Assembly (NCBI RefSeq): GCF_043641665.1 | Contig: NC_092200.1 | Coordinates: 13,973,694 to 14,037,693 of the forward strand | DNA length: 64,000 bases | Direction: 5' to 3' | Origin: Enoplosus armatus | Lineage: Eukaryota > Chordata > Actinopteri > Centrarchiformes > Enoplosidae | Part shown: in pieces, positions 1 through 12,899 of the stretch | Layout of the letters: the number at the start of each line of letters is the position of its first letter | How positions within the stretch are numbered: position 1 is the stretch's first letter | Notes under the pieces: generated by a model | Told to the model about the DNA's origin: nothing | The model's database searches: none | What the model saw: only the letters and a program-made list of their open reading frames with translations | Program-made: the position numbers and the translations under genes

Positions 1-525
1 TGAGTAGAGCCATCGCGGTCATAGCTCTATTATTCAGCCTTAATTAACTCGTCACACTCTTTGTGACAATCCAAGTTGGCAGAATGGGGACTCGTTTTTT
101 ATTCACCTTTAATGTGAAAACGAGGAAGGGTTTCGTATTAAAGGGGATTCCGTGTAATCTAGGCATCGACATACTTTTTTTGGAAAATGATCTATCATGC
201 ATACCACCTTCCTGTCTTATCTTTATTGCTCAATAAGCAATCGGTGTTTCAACATACATTAATAATCTCTAATATCTGCGGGGGTTACATAAGGGATTTG
301 ATAGTCGTGTCTGTCCCTTCTGAATGTCAGCAATCAGCCTTGGGGGGAGCTGTGGTCTGTTTACTAGAGGGAAGAGGGGAAGGAGAGAGGGATAGGGCGA
401 ATGAAGGGAGGGGGAGAACAGGAGAGAGGGGAGAGAGAGAGAGAGGGAGGGCAGGCAAGAAAACTTTTCACTTCTGAGGAGCCACAGAGGAAGAGTGTGT
501 GTGTGTGCGTGCTGGAGCGGCGACC
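1..525 (+). promoter_or_regulatory. Upstream/promoter and 5' UTR region of the zfhx2-like gene
   Basis: No coding exon is supported here. A long purine-rich (GGGA/GAGA) stretch runs over roughly 365–456, followed by a short GT run near 496–508 and then the first coding ATG. In the reading frame of that ATG a TGA lies at 475–477, so the ATG at 526 is the first in-frame start of an exon that reaches back at least that far. No TATA box was evident; the transcription start is not determined. Confidence 0.5.
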
Positions 526-3500
526 ATGCAGGTAAAAAACGCATTAGCTAATTGCTCTGAACTTAATTAAACGTCATTCGCGATCGGTTAATTGTGCTGA
601 TTTGAACGGGGAGAGTGGCCTGCGACTGATAGAAGATCGAGCATACGACGGATTGTGCCCCATACTAATCCGATCCCTTATAGAAATCCAACATTAAATC
701 CCAAACTTTTTCTGCCTCTCGTCTCTTTCGCCTGCTCTCTTCACACCACCCCCATCGTCGAGGCGACCGCGGCGCACGTACTCCGCTTCAAGTAGCTTTT
801 TTAGCGTTTAATTCTTTCGTCAATTACGCCGTGAAGCTTTTAAAATGATAGGTTAGATGGCCATGTGTTGCACCGTAAGTATTTAAGGTATGGATTTGAG
901 CGCTAGGACGCGTCAAAACGGGGTCTGCTGGGCGGCGAGGGAGGAGGGGGTGCGAGTGTTTTCTAACACATCTGTAAACGGAGCCCACGTTCATTAATTA
1001 AATGGCTTTAGTCCGGCTAGGCCTCAATTTGCGCTGTTGAGCAGCAGGCGGCGAGCGGTGCAACACTAGATGCCCGATTGGCAGCCCACAATCAGAGGGG
1101 TAAGGAAATAACTCGAGGCCGAGGTTTTTTATCTAAAGCCTAGTGAGTGTGTTTTCTATCCTGGGTGAACTCAGTCGGTGTATTGAAGCTGCAGTTCCCA
1201 CCTGGACCAGGCAGAGTTTGTAGGGAGCGGAGACTAGCCAGTTGGAGACAGTTTGAGGAGCGGTTAATTATCTCTGCCTGCTAACAGGCTAGCTAGCAAA
1301 GTGACACGACTGTTATTAGCTGAATCCCCGTTTTGTTTATTAATTTAATGGACCGTCCAGCCGCAATTGAGAGCTAGCACCAAGATTATGCTGACGCCTG
1401 TCTTGTCTTTTGCAGTTTCAGTGAAGTGACTGGCTATCACTGCAGGATTATTTTCAGGAAACTAACCGCTAACCAGCATTTCCAGAAACCCGACTGTAAT
1501 GCGACGTTACAGGGGGGGCTTCTCAACCTAGCTTGCTAGCTAATTGATTCATCTCTGGTCGGCATAGCTAATTAGACTGCTCATTAATTAGCCAACTATG
1601 GGTAGAAATACGCCCATCTAGTTATATCTTGGCTTTTAATTATGGAACTCGTGATGAGGAGCTTTTAAACACGATATTCTTTGCAGATATGGACTTGTCG
1701 AAATATTATCTGGTCATATAACCCTGCTAGCTTGCTAATTGGCATGACGAGGAAGTGGGGATTGTAGCTGTGTTGGTATTTCTCCTTATGGGCATGAATT
1801 GCTGTCTTGGTTGCATCTTGGATTATGAATGCTTGCAGCTGTGTGGTAAAATCCGGACTAGTGGTCTATTTTGATTTCCTTAAAACATGGGAGTAACAGT
1901 TATTTGATCGTCGGTGTCGAGCAAATGCAGTATGATCTCAGGTCGTATTTAATTTATTGACCACATGTTCCTTATCTTGGTCAAAACTGGTGGGAATGAG
2001 TGTTACTTCGGTATATTCTGCATTTAATACATTCCATCTGCACATGTGAGATCAGATCTGTTTGTTGAAAGTTAGATTGATTGCAATGAGGTAGGAAACG
2101 ATGGATCTTTTTATCTAGAACCTACTTGAAGTTTGCATCAGTGCAGTGTAAACCCTACTGAAAGCATTAGATTGATATTCCTTTACATTACAAATGTATC
2201 ATTTAAACTATTGCATTATTGTGTCATCTGATACCGCCATTGCAGACAAAATGTTGGGAACATCCCTGCAAAACATGGTTAATGTAGAAAATAAGTCATG
2301 TCAAGGAAACATTTAAGAATGAGATGCTGATTTAGGATTACAGTTAAAAAGGACATGTCATGCCTTTTTTGAAGGATATGGTAACTGGCTTCTGACTGTG
2401 GCTTCAAATTGTTAAACACGGCGTTGTGTGATACCTGCTGATCACCTAGCTAAGGTGCGTAATCAACACGTACCATTGTACTTTTATATTGGTGGGTGCA
2501 GCTCCCCTCCTGATCTTGGTCACATTAAATTACTTCCATGAAATGGCTTCCTTACATCACATTTTCCTTTCGTTCTCTTTACTATGAAATATTTTATATG
2601 GCATTTGTGATGACTAACAGCTCCAGAAAGAGTAGGATTCTCTAATATCCCTTTTTTTTGCTAGGAGGAGTCTGGAGAGACATTGAGCAGTGAAAGCAAT
2701 GGGGTGGCAAAGTGGCTGTGCCCCCTGTGCCAAAAAGGACAAACAGACAGATCCTCCCTGTCTTCACATCTCACTGAGCAACACAGCGTACTTCCATCTT
2801 GTGTCGACAAACTGCTGGACATTGTAAGTATGACCAATATATATCATAAGATCGTCACTGTCATGATCTGTGTCTGACTTCACGTGGGTTTTTCCCCAAC
2901 ACAGGTTATACTCCCTGAAGGGTAGAACTTGATTACTTTGGGTAGTACATCAATTTTGTGCATAATATTTAATGAGCCCACTTGTTGCTAGCTGATATAC
3001 AGCAGTTGGACAAAAATGCCTTGCAATGCTGGAGCTCTGCAGTAAATACAAATTTAAAGTTCCTTAAGTTTTTTTTTTCTTCTTCTTCCTGTGACTGTAA
3101 TATATTGATTCAATTTCAGTCAATGTATATATTATGGTATATGAGAAAGGATCCCCTAGATGGATAACTTGGTCACTTGTGTAAGAAAAACACAAAGACA
3201 CAAAAGTATGACGGGTTACATGTATGCATTGGGAAGTTTTCAACACAAATGTTTATCCCTCAATGTTTCTATATGTAATAACTAGGTAATAAAATATGGG
3301 AATAACATTTTACTACTAGGTAATAACATAGGTATCCATAAATGGCCTAATGCATTTCTTAATACAATTCCTCTCTTATTCTAAGAACCAATATTTATTG
3401 GATAAGATTGTTTACACACAATCAGGGAAATTATACACTTATTTCAGCATGATCTGTTTAAAGGGAACTTATGGTAGTTTTGAAACTGGGCCCTACTATT

Positions 3501-6500
3501 TGTTTTATTTATTTTTGATAAATGTTACTAAATGAGTAAAAGTTACCAAAAGTTTTGGAATTGGTCCAGTTGATCGCCACAGCCGGCAGCCACAAATGGC
3601 TACAACGTAGTCCGTGGGGGCAACTGCACCCGTCAAAAGTTAACGTCTACTAAAAGTGCTTGTTTTTGCCACTGACAGGCTCAGATTGTTATTCTAAGTG
3701 TCTGACAACATTATAGAAAGGAATCCTACAGAGATAGATCCGGATTTCCCTTTAATACATTAATGATTGGTAGTTTGAATAGTGACGGTTGATGGTGTTT
3801 TCTGTTTTCATGACTTGTTTGTTCCAATTCACTTTTGGCAGTCAACACTATAGTGTTAGTGTTCATTATTTTGATAGTTTGATTATGTCATTGTTTGGAT
3901 TGAGATTGAGTTTGAAAATATTTGCTGCTCGTAGAAAAAATGTAAGCACCTCAATGAGCACACTATTTCTAATGGGTCCATGATAATTTAGTTTATAAAG
4001 TGTTAAGAAATGGAGGGAATTTTATTGGTGCATGAATTGATCAAAGACAGCTTAATTTATGCCTTTTAGGGTAATTTGCAAATTAAAGGCTAGCCAGGGT
4101 TACTATGTGTAATATAACCACACATCAATGTGTCTCATTTGGGCGTGACACACATCAATGTGTCACGCCCAAATGCTGCTCAGAAGCGACATAGCATTCA
4201 GCTCATCTGAAAGGAGCTGTTGCAGAGTACAGTTTGCTATGGGAATTTTGCTGACCCTCTCCTTTCGTTTTCTTTTAACAGGCTGGTCTAAAACAGAGTG
4301 CCAGTGGAGGAGAAGAGGATAAAGCTCTTCAGTCTTCAGGTAAGTGTGAAAAAAATCATTTAAGTCATGAAAAGAAAATTGAATACTGTAATAACACATA
4401 CATGCTTTTGTTCTTATAATAACACTGATTAGGTGTATAATTACTGACTTTTCTTCAGCCAGCCAAACCAAATTTACCTAAATGGATTATTATAATGTGG
4501 CGCTAAAATGGTGGTGCGTATATTTCAATAACGGAAAAACTGGTTAAGTTTTGAAGGGGAATCAAAGACATGCATTTACAGTGGAAATTTCCCGTAATGT
4601 AGGTTGGGTGGGTCAAAAGGTTGATACTGGACATTTAAACTGTTACATTCAGTATGCAGATGTCTACTTCTGTTATCGGTTAGTACTCCCATTTACTAGA
4701 ACATAAAAGTTAAACATATGTATTCATTTTATCAGATGCTGAATCTTCACAACTGAAGCACGCTGAAGACGTCAGTTCAGACCCCTGCCAATCTAGTGAG
4801 AGTTCAGACGCTACCCAGACTCTTGGAGACAAAGAGATGGAGGAAGAGAGAATAATGGAACAGGAGGCAGTTGAAGCTGAGCCAGAGCCAGAAGAGGAGG
4901 GAAATCAACTCACAGGAGCCAAACAGCAAAATGCAACTGAAAACACAGAAATCCCAGACGCTAGTGAAAAGTCAGTTGGTAAAAATGGTGTGCCAGCTGA
5001 AAATAACACCCGGTCATTTAAATGCAATGCCTGCCTGGAAACTTTTTCTAGCAGAACTGCCTTGAGCGTTCATTACAACTCTGCATCCCACATTCAGAGA
5101 ATGACAACAGGCTCCGCAAAACAAGTTGGGGAAAATGATCCCCAAACACTCTCAGTTCCTGTCCTGTCTCGGCCGTATATATCAAACAAACCCTACCAGT
5201 GTGCTATATGTCGAGTCTCTTACAATCATGCCATCACCCTTGAGAGCCATATGAAATCTGTCTTGCACCAGTCCCGCAGCAGAAATGCTGGAATTATTGC
5301 ACATGCTGCAAACAGTGCAGTTGCCACTGCTAGTTTGGGAGGTTGCACCACCAGTGCTCCAAACACTGTAGTGACCACATCTGGAAGTGGAACCAGTCAG
5401 TTAGTTACCACCACCAACTCTGCTGCTTCTGGGACATTGATGGTGACTACTACAAAAGACGGAGAGCAGATTCAAACTTCACAAGTGGCTCCCTCCCTCC
5501 TCACCTCCCCTGTGGCCTCAGCTCAAGCGGTCTCAGCCTTTCTCACCCTCCTCACATCTAGTCCCAGCACCCTCTCACACTCCCTCCTCCCTTCTCTATT
5601 CGCGGCTGGTGCTGCTCCTGGTGCCGCCGTGCCTCAGCTCGTGCCTCAGCCTCAAATGGTCATGCCCTTGATCTTGAATGGGCTCCAAGCCCAAACCCAG
5701 CAGCACCAAGAGAACCAGCAAGGTCAGCTCCTTACCCAGTGTGTGCCATTCGTAGGTCTCAGCACAGCCCAGCAAGCCCTCCTAACCCAAAGACTTAACA
5801 GCTTACAGAACCAGTGGCCCTCTGCAGGAGTCCCAACAAACATACAGCCCTGCTTGGAGGAGCAAAAACAGACTATAAAGAGTGAGAGAGAACAAAAAAG
5901 GCAGGACAGTGATGACTCAGTTGAAGAGAAGGTCTCAGATCAGATCAAGAAAAGGAATAACTGGACTACAGAGAAACTTAAGGAAGAGAACAGTAAAGAA
6001 TTTGCACAGTGTCCTAATATAGAAAGCAACGTGAAGGTTGAGAATAATGAAGACAATGGGAAGGCACATAGAGATAGCACAACAGATGGAGACGGCTCGA
6101 CTAATCAGTTGGACCTGGAAGGTGATAAAGCAGCTAGCCTCAATCTCTCCCCAGCAGGCACAGAGAAGAGCCTCCGTAATAAGAACCTCTCGCCTTCTGC
6201 ATCAGTGCCCAGTAACTCAAGTCTCAGTCCTTTAAATTTAAACCTTACACTAAGCCCTGATTCTACTCCTCAAAAATCGCAATCGGGCGCTAGCCCTTGT
6301 GGCTCTATTGGTACCCCAAAATCCAGCCCGAGTACAAATGCCTTAACTAACAACCAAACTCGACCCCATTGTAATACAATGGGATCCATTTATCCAGACC
6401 TTCCAGTGCTGTCAGAGTTCCAGTCTGAGGTTCTCTGGGCATTCTTTGAGTCACGTAGTGAGGCTGATGCTGCAAGTCCTCCCCATGAGGACTGTGAGGC

Positions 6501-9500
6501 ACTGGGCAGAGAGGTAGGGCTTTCTGAGGAAGAGGTACGTAGGTGGTTGAGCCAGGCACGACATGCAAAACAGAGGCAGAGGGCGACAGAATTGGAACAC
6601 CTGCAAAGCTTGGCAGGACTTACAAGGCATGCCCAAAGTTCTGACAATGACTATGATGATGAAGAAAGCTCACTGATCATAGCAGAAGGTGAGGATGATG
6701 CTGAAGCGTCAGGTAGTCAGGCAATAGATTTGTCTAGTACAAGAGGGAAACGCAGACTGAGAGATTTGGGAAGGGAGGGTCAGGGAGATTCCTGTCTCAC
6801 TTCTGACTCAGAAAATGAGGTATATACCTCTGTCATTGTGTCTGATGAGGAAAGTCAGAATGAGTCTTTGAGGGAGGGTCCTGAGAGCCCTGCTAAAGAT
6901 GAAGCTCAGTGGGAGGTCCATGGTGATAAGGGGTCAGTTGGAGGAAAGGTCTTGCGCTCCACAACTGTGTTTCTCTCTGATGCAGAAGATGAGTATGAAG
7001 ATGAGGAGGGCGGAGGGGGTCAAAGGGCCAAGAGGAAAAAACGAAAGGGGGAGTTTGAGCGAGATGAAGTGGAGGTGAAGAAGGAGAGACAGGACCCAGA
7101 TGTGGACCTAGAGTTGGAGGCCCAAGGGGACCCTCCAAGTTCACTGTCCCATGCTATGGACCACCACGAGATTCCAGCCGGTGCTCTCCACTCACTTCCC
7201 CTGTCCCTTGCTCCCTTTTCTACTCAGTTCCTCAGCCCCTATGTCCTCTCTCTTACTCCGTCAGTGGTTGGAGATGGGAGCAAGGTACCCATCTTTCCTA
7301 ACCCACCAACTATCACGCGCTTCTCCAGCTCGCTGCTCTCACAGTCTCTCTCCTCCCACAACCAAACTTCTCACTACATGTCCAATGGTGGTGACTGTGA
7401 GTCCGCTCTGGATCTCAGCATGGGGAAAAACAACTCAAAATCTGCTTCTTCTTCATCATCACTGGCTGATAAAATTGCAGCACAGAAGGGGCAGTTGCTG
7501 GATGGGCTTGGCCTGAGGCCCACATCCAAAGGTCTGGTCGTCGTCCAGGTGAAGCCTGAATCCCTTACTGCCATACCCTCTTCCAATAGCAGTATGAGTC
7601 TGGTCAATTGCAATAACGTGACAAAGTCTAGTATTTACATGAGGGCAGCAGAGAAAATGAATGCTACGCTATTGGAAAGGGAGCGAGAAAAGGAAAAGGA
7701 GAGGGAGCAGGAGCAGCAGCAGAGAAAGTCCAAAGGAAAAAGGTATCGGGATATGCGGCGTTCCAGGACCATCATACAAGCTGAACAACTTGACATTCTG
7801 TATGGCTGCTATTTCAAAGACCCAAATCCTGGGAAACATGAGTTTGAACAGATTTCAGAGTGGGTCCACCTTCCAAAGAAGGTTGTTCAGATTTGGTTCC
7901 AGAACATGAGGGCGAGGGAACGGAAGGGTGAGGTCAGATTCATCAGTGACGGGACTCTGGCAGCGGTTGGCAAACCTCTCATCAAATTTACCTGGCCTCT
8001 TTCCAAACCCATATTCTCCAACAAGCCTGCTCCAAATAATACTGGATGCATCACAACTACTCCAATAGTGCGCACCCTCATGAAGACAGAGAGAGAGCCT
8101 GTAAAGGAGCTGGGCAAACCTGCCGTTGTGAAAAAAATAACCCCAGTTCCTATCAAGCCCAAGGAGGTTGTTTCTCCTGTGAGCAGCAGTGCTTCTGCAG
8201 TGCCAAAGACCAAGCTCGAAACCACCAGCAACGTCACTATGGTCAAAGTTGCACCCAAAGTCAACACCCCTGTCCTTTTAGCACCACCCAAGGATCCAAT
8301 CCCCATTGCCCCACGACCGTCCCAGAAACGAAAGCTAGAAGAGGAGAGTGAGGAAGAAAAGACTGATGAGGAGAGAGACAATGAAAATGAGATGGGTCCT
8401 GGACCAGGGACCACTAACCGCATGGTGCCCAAGCTGCCCACAACTCCCATCAACAACAGGCCTCCTGGCACAACAGTGGTGCCACAAAAACAGAATGGGC
8501 TCAACTACTGGACCTCCAAAGTCCCCATAAAGATCAACACTCTATCAAGAGAACAACTGGCTCTTCCCACACACACACCTCCTCGCACCATCCCCCCTCC
8601 TCCCACTCCCAGCATTGCGCCAGTCAGCCCAAATACCCCCAGCTCTGCCAAAGTGGCCAGCCCTTCCACCCCAGTTGTAGCTAAGTCGAGCCCAACAGAA
8701 AGCAGCTTTCTGCCCCATTCATCCAGCCGTAGGCCACGCACACACTTGTCCTGCCTACAACTGTCCATTCTGCAGTCCTGTTACGAGACCTGTGCCCACC
8801 CTAACGCCATGGAGTGTGAGGCAATCGGCACCGAGCTCAACCTGCCGCTCAAGGTGGTACAGATCTGGTTCCAAAACACCAGAGCCAAGGAGAAACGCTG
8901 GAGGCTGCAGCAAGAGAAAATGGTAAGCTGGCAAGTAGACTTACTCTACATTTTGCTAGCAAATTGTAATTAAAAATCATTTAACTCTTTATTTTACACA
9001 TTTCAAGAGTTTTTTTTCTAAAAGAATACATAGCAGTGGAGCAACATATTGTGATGAAAATCTCTGACACTAAAATATTCTTATTAATATTGTGACGTTT
9101 ATTTCAACTATAGTACCCAGCACTGCTCTATTCAAGTCATTCTATTTCCTCTGAAAGCTAAGCCTGTCTAAACAGTCTGCGCCTAGTATACACTGCAGTT
9201 GACATTCAGCCTTCTTACCATAGTTTTTGGGATTACAAAAATCACAACAGCAATAATATATTGATTATTTTTCAAGAATTGCTCAAGAACACATTTTGCT
9301 GTTTATAAAAACAAATATAATCAAAACAAATTATTAATATCAAAAATGCAGAATTGCTAAATTGTGCACATAGCAATTATTAAGAGGGCTTGAATATTAA
9401 TCAGATGGTTCAGTCTAAACTGTAATAAAATGTGGACTTTAAATGATATGATCTTAAACGTATTCCCTCTCTCCCTTTCTGGGCCTGTCTATCCACCCCA

Positions 9501-9947
9501 CCTTCCCATTCCCAGTCTCCTCTGTCAGGTGGGAAGGTGGACATGAGCTCAGGAAGCTACCTGCAGTACAACGCTCTCAAAGCCAATCGTCCCATCCTAC
9601 CCAAACCTGTTCAGCTGACAGTTACTGAACCTCCAACTTCCCCAATGGCCGGCCAGCCAGTGCCAAAGGAGACTCTGACGGGCCACTGTGATGCCTGCAA
9701 CATCTCCTTTGAGTCCCGGGCTGCAGCGAGGGCTCACGTCTTCTCCCCACGTCATCTTGCAACCCTGAGAACCACTAACTTTGGCCAGCCGACGACACTT
9801 GTCAACAAGAATGGCACCGGTAATGGCGGACCTGGCAGTGTTGTGCCGGGCTCACAGGTCCCTCATTCCACTCCGGTAACCAGCTCTGGTGCTGGAGGGG
9901 AGATGGTTATTGAGTCGCCTCCAACGACGGCCACCAGCAACAGTTAA
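526..9947 (+). CDS. zfhx2: ZFHX-family zinc finger homeobox transcription factor, zfhx2-like (short form)
   Basis: Likely nuclear DNA-binding transcription factor. Coding exons by GT–AG consensus and frame continuity: 526–531 (only Met-Gln), 2665–2823, 4282–4339, 4736–8922 and 9516–9947; total 1,613 residues. C2H2 fingers lie at about residues 21–42, 171–193, 230–252 and 1528–1550. Three homeodomain-like regions lie at about 629–690, 1082–1141 and 1406–1466. The second and third have intact recognition helices (VQIWFQNMRARERK and VQIWFQNTRAKEK) and resemble the last two homeodomains of ZFHX3/4. The first is degenerate (RRWLSQARHAK, no WFQN). Acidic and Ser/Pro-rich linkers separate the domains. 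Two DLS motifs (ALDLS at about 965, AIDLS at about 737) resemble CtBP-binding sites. Mammalian ZFHX2 is about 2,570 aa, so this protein is much shorter. Assignment to ZFHX2 rather than ZFHX3/4 rests mainly on the neighbouring genes. HOMEZ, another three-homeodomain gene of the same region, lacks these zinc fingers. Confidence 0.82.
532..2664 (+). other. Intron 1 of zfhx2-like, rich in TAAT motifs
   Basis: A non-coding 2.1 kb intron between the two-codon first exon and the first zinc-finger exon. Its first 1.2 kb is unusually rich in TAATTA/TTAATTAA-type motifs and GCTAGC/GCTAATT words (for example near 543, 565, 588, 995, 1264, 1547, 1568, 1584 and 1733). It also has CpG-containing segments near 720–780 and 900–960. 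No ORF or RNA gene is evident. Confidence 0.6.
3541..3745. repeat. Interspersed repeat fragment in zfhx2-like intron 2
   Basis: This stretch (cores: AGCCGGCAGCCACAAATGG, TTTGCCACTGACAGGCTCAG, GTCTGACAACATTATAGAAA) matches from memory a repeat found many times in percomorph fish genomes. It has no coding content, and its edges are approximate. The class (MITE or SINE-like) cannot be settled from this single copy. Confidence 0.55.
4118..4175. repeat. Perfect 17-bp inverted repeat (hairpin) plus a half-copy
   Basis: CATTTGGGCGTGACACA at 4136–4152 and its exact reverse complement at 4159–4175 flank a 6-nt loop (CATCAA). The inner part CACACATCAATGTGTC also occurs just upstream at about 4119–4134. 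It lies in intron 2, about 106 bp before the 58-nt exon 3. The function is unknown; it could be a tiny transposon relic or an RNA hairpin near the splice acceptor. Confidence 0.85.
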
Positions 9948-12620
9948 AGACTCAGATCAGGATTGGTCTGCACACTGACTATTCTTGGACCCATTTGGGC
10001 TCCTCAGATTTTAATTGACAAAATTGAGCACTAATCCTCAAAAGCTAATATTCTTTAGTTTTTGGAGTTGGCTCCCCCTGCACCCCCTATCCTCGCTCAA
10101 CCTTCACTGACTCGAAATCCATTCATCTATAGAGGTCACCTGGATTCCAATGCAACAGCAAACTATTTCCATGCTGCTTCACTCTTAATCAGTTGCTATT
10201 TGATAAGTGATGAACACATCTCAAGTCCCCCTCAATCCTCACACACTTTATCCAAACATTTTTGGTCCTAAACCTGTGGTTATGTATTATCTTACTTCAA
10301 TGACCTTCCTATAATTTGTAAAGGCACTCAACTTGCCATGCTTGAACTGTCCTACTCTAAGACTGATGCAAAAGTGTTTCCACTTTGGAAGTGGCCATTT
10401 GACGGTAGGCCCAGGAACACTTTTTGGGATAATAACATGAAATACTCACATTAATAACTCCCAGTTTGCTCCTGTGGAATTGTTTTTCTCATGTCTACTT
10501 TCACTTCTAGGGCAAAGACTGCTTGGATATGATATGACTGTACTGAACCATTGGGAGAGGAAGAACTGGTATTGACTGTCACCTTTTTATTTGCTACAGG
10601 AGTGTGATCTGAAGAGTGTTGTGTCCACTCATTTGGGATATGAAAAGAGGTACTTTAGAGAGAATAGGGCTGTTGAATTGTCCCCATTTACATGTTCATA
10701 GTTTTCACGACAATCCAAATAGACAGGGCAAAAAGAGAGGCTGAGAAAAGTAATAGCTTGGCATACCGCACTTTGACACATTTTACATTATTTGAAATGT
10801 TTTTAAGCATTCTAATGCAAGTGTCTTTTTATGGAAAGATACATTAATGCATGTTGGATGCCTTAATATAAATCACGTGAAATAAATTTGATTTTTGCTA
10901 GTCTAATGAAACATGCTTTAGGTGTGAGCATAATTTTGTGCAAGAAGCAGACCTGGGTATATAAATGAATAAGAGCTCTGTTTCAAAATGCTTTCATATC
11001 CATCTTTGGGAGGAAATATCTGAATGTCATATTCTGTATCTAGAACATAGCAAATCCTGCCTGTAAAGTTGTCAGCATTCTCTTGGCCAAGGACTATAAT
11101 TATACGCTATATTGTTTTTACAACAAATTTTGTTGATCCTGTGGATTTCACTTTCCCTCCAAATGGTGTGTATCTCATTTTGAAATGCAGCTCTTCAAAC
11201 CTGTTAGGGGGAAATATTTTTTTCACCAACTGTGGGTGTATTTAGAAATATGACAGCCTTAAGAAGAAACCCCACTAGGTGTATAAATTCAAGCCCAGGT
11301 GATCCTTGTGTAATATTAGTGAATTTATTTCATCCTCACCTGGCACGGAGGGTCTGACTGAATTCGTAAATTTACGATTTTCTTTGCCATGAATACTGTG
11401 CATAAGACAAGAAAGTTAAGTACTCATTTTATTTACTTAAATATTTATACAAATGACAATACAAGCAATTAAAAACTGGTGTAACAGATTTTTATTTAGG
11501 TCAAAAGCCAAGCCTATAGAAATATAATGAGAACAGGGCTTGGGTTTCCCGAACTTTCCCCACCCCTCGTTTTTTCAGTTTTGATACAGAGTTACTAATT
11601 CTGGTAATGTACGTGCTGTGAAATGAGATCTCATATCTGGAAACCATGACAAGGGAGAAAGTTGGGTATTACTAGTATCCTTAAGGGACTAATGGGTACT
11701 CAAATCTAGGAAGCAAAATTCGGAAACATTAAATGTGTTGACTGAGAGCTAATAAGATGGTGCTGTGTTGAAGGACACATAACATACTAAAGATGTTTTC
11801 CTTCAATTTAAGTTGTATATTAATGTTACTATTGATAGTTTTAACAAAATGCAAAACTAAAACATGATCTTTTGTAAAGAAATATATAAAAAAAAAAACT
11901 GATATTCCAAAGTAATCCTCCCTTTGCTTTCTGTCATTCAAAAACCAAAAAGCAATCTTGAGGTCGACAGAGAGCAGGAGAGGTGTTCGTAAATGCAAAC
12001 TGTAAAGGACATCCCACGGCTTGACACTTGCACTAAGTCCACAATTTTTGCACAAGCTACAGACATTTCAAATGAACACAGCCATCAACACAACATTGAG
12101 AGTCACTTGGTGTGGTTTTTGAAACAAGGAGGGTAACTGTCCTTTCATGAGTAATAATTTGTACTCCTGTTGGAAACTGTATCTTGTGTGTATAAAGCAA
12201 GGACTGGAGTGCTTTAACTTCAAGACTGGGATTGCACACACGCGCACACACAGACACGGTGTTGCACTGTCCAAACTAGATAGGTTTTTATGGAGATCTG
12301 CTTTTTATTCCCCTATGTTTCATTGTCACTTTGATTATCACTATTGTTATAACTGTACTACTACTTATACGATTTATCATTACTACTCATCACTGTTTTT
12401 GATTATTATTGATCCATAATGGTTTTAAATGCCACCACTCTGCTCAAAAACAGTATGGTATTCCTATGAATATTGAACAATAATAGTGGCAGTGTTGTTA
12501 TGAATTGTTAGATTTTTGATTAAGCTTATTTTTTCCTCCTCACTTGTACCTGCCTTTTTGTGTTTGGTCTCCATTATGCTTTCTTTGATATACAGAAAAA
12601 GAAATAAAATCAGTTGAACA
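9948..12620 (+). other. Probable long 3' UTR of zfhx2-like
   Basis: AT-rich DNA after the TAA stop at 9945–9947 with no supported gene. A good polyadenylation signal AATAAA lies at 12603–12608, and another near 12747, giving a 3' UTR of roughly 2.7 kb if used. Long 3' UTRs are common for ZFHX genes. The short ORFs here look random. The exact end needs transcript data. Confidence 0.55.
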
Positions 12621-12899
12621 ACAAAACATCTGTCTAATTGCATTGCCATTGGGGCATTTGTTTGTTCTTTTGTGTGTGTGCAACAAGGGTTTAAACTCTT
12701 CATATATACATTCTATCATCTGAGGTTTTACCCGAGTGGCATTTTAAATAAAGGTCACTGAGGTCACACTGGGGGAGACAATTTATATGACACTCAAATG
12801 TGCCTGGAATTAATTTGCTGAACACTTGGCTTTGCCAGTCTACTAGACAGAGGTATGATTGACAGAAAAGTAATCCAATTAAAGGCACACATGCGATTT

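Noticed and set aside
7887..8504. A 205-codon − strand ORF opposite the zfhx2-like big exon
   Set aside because: It is the antisense shadow of a conserved homeodomain-coding exon; its composition mirrors the Pro/Thr-rich + strand protein.
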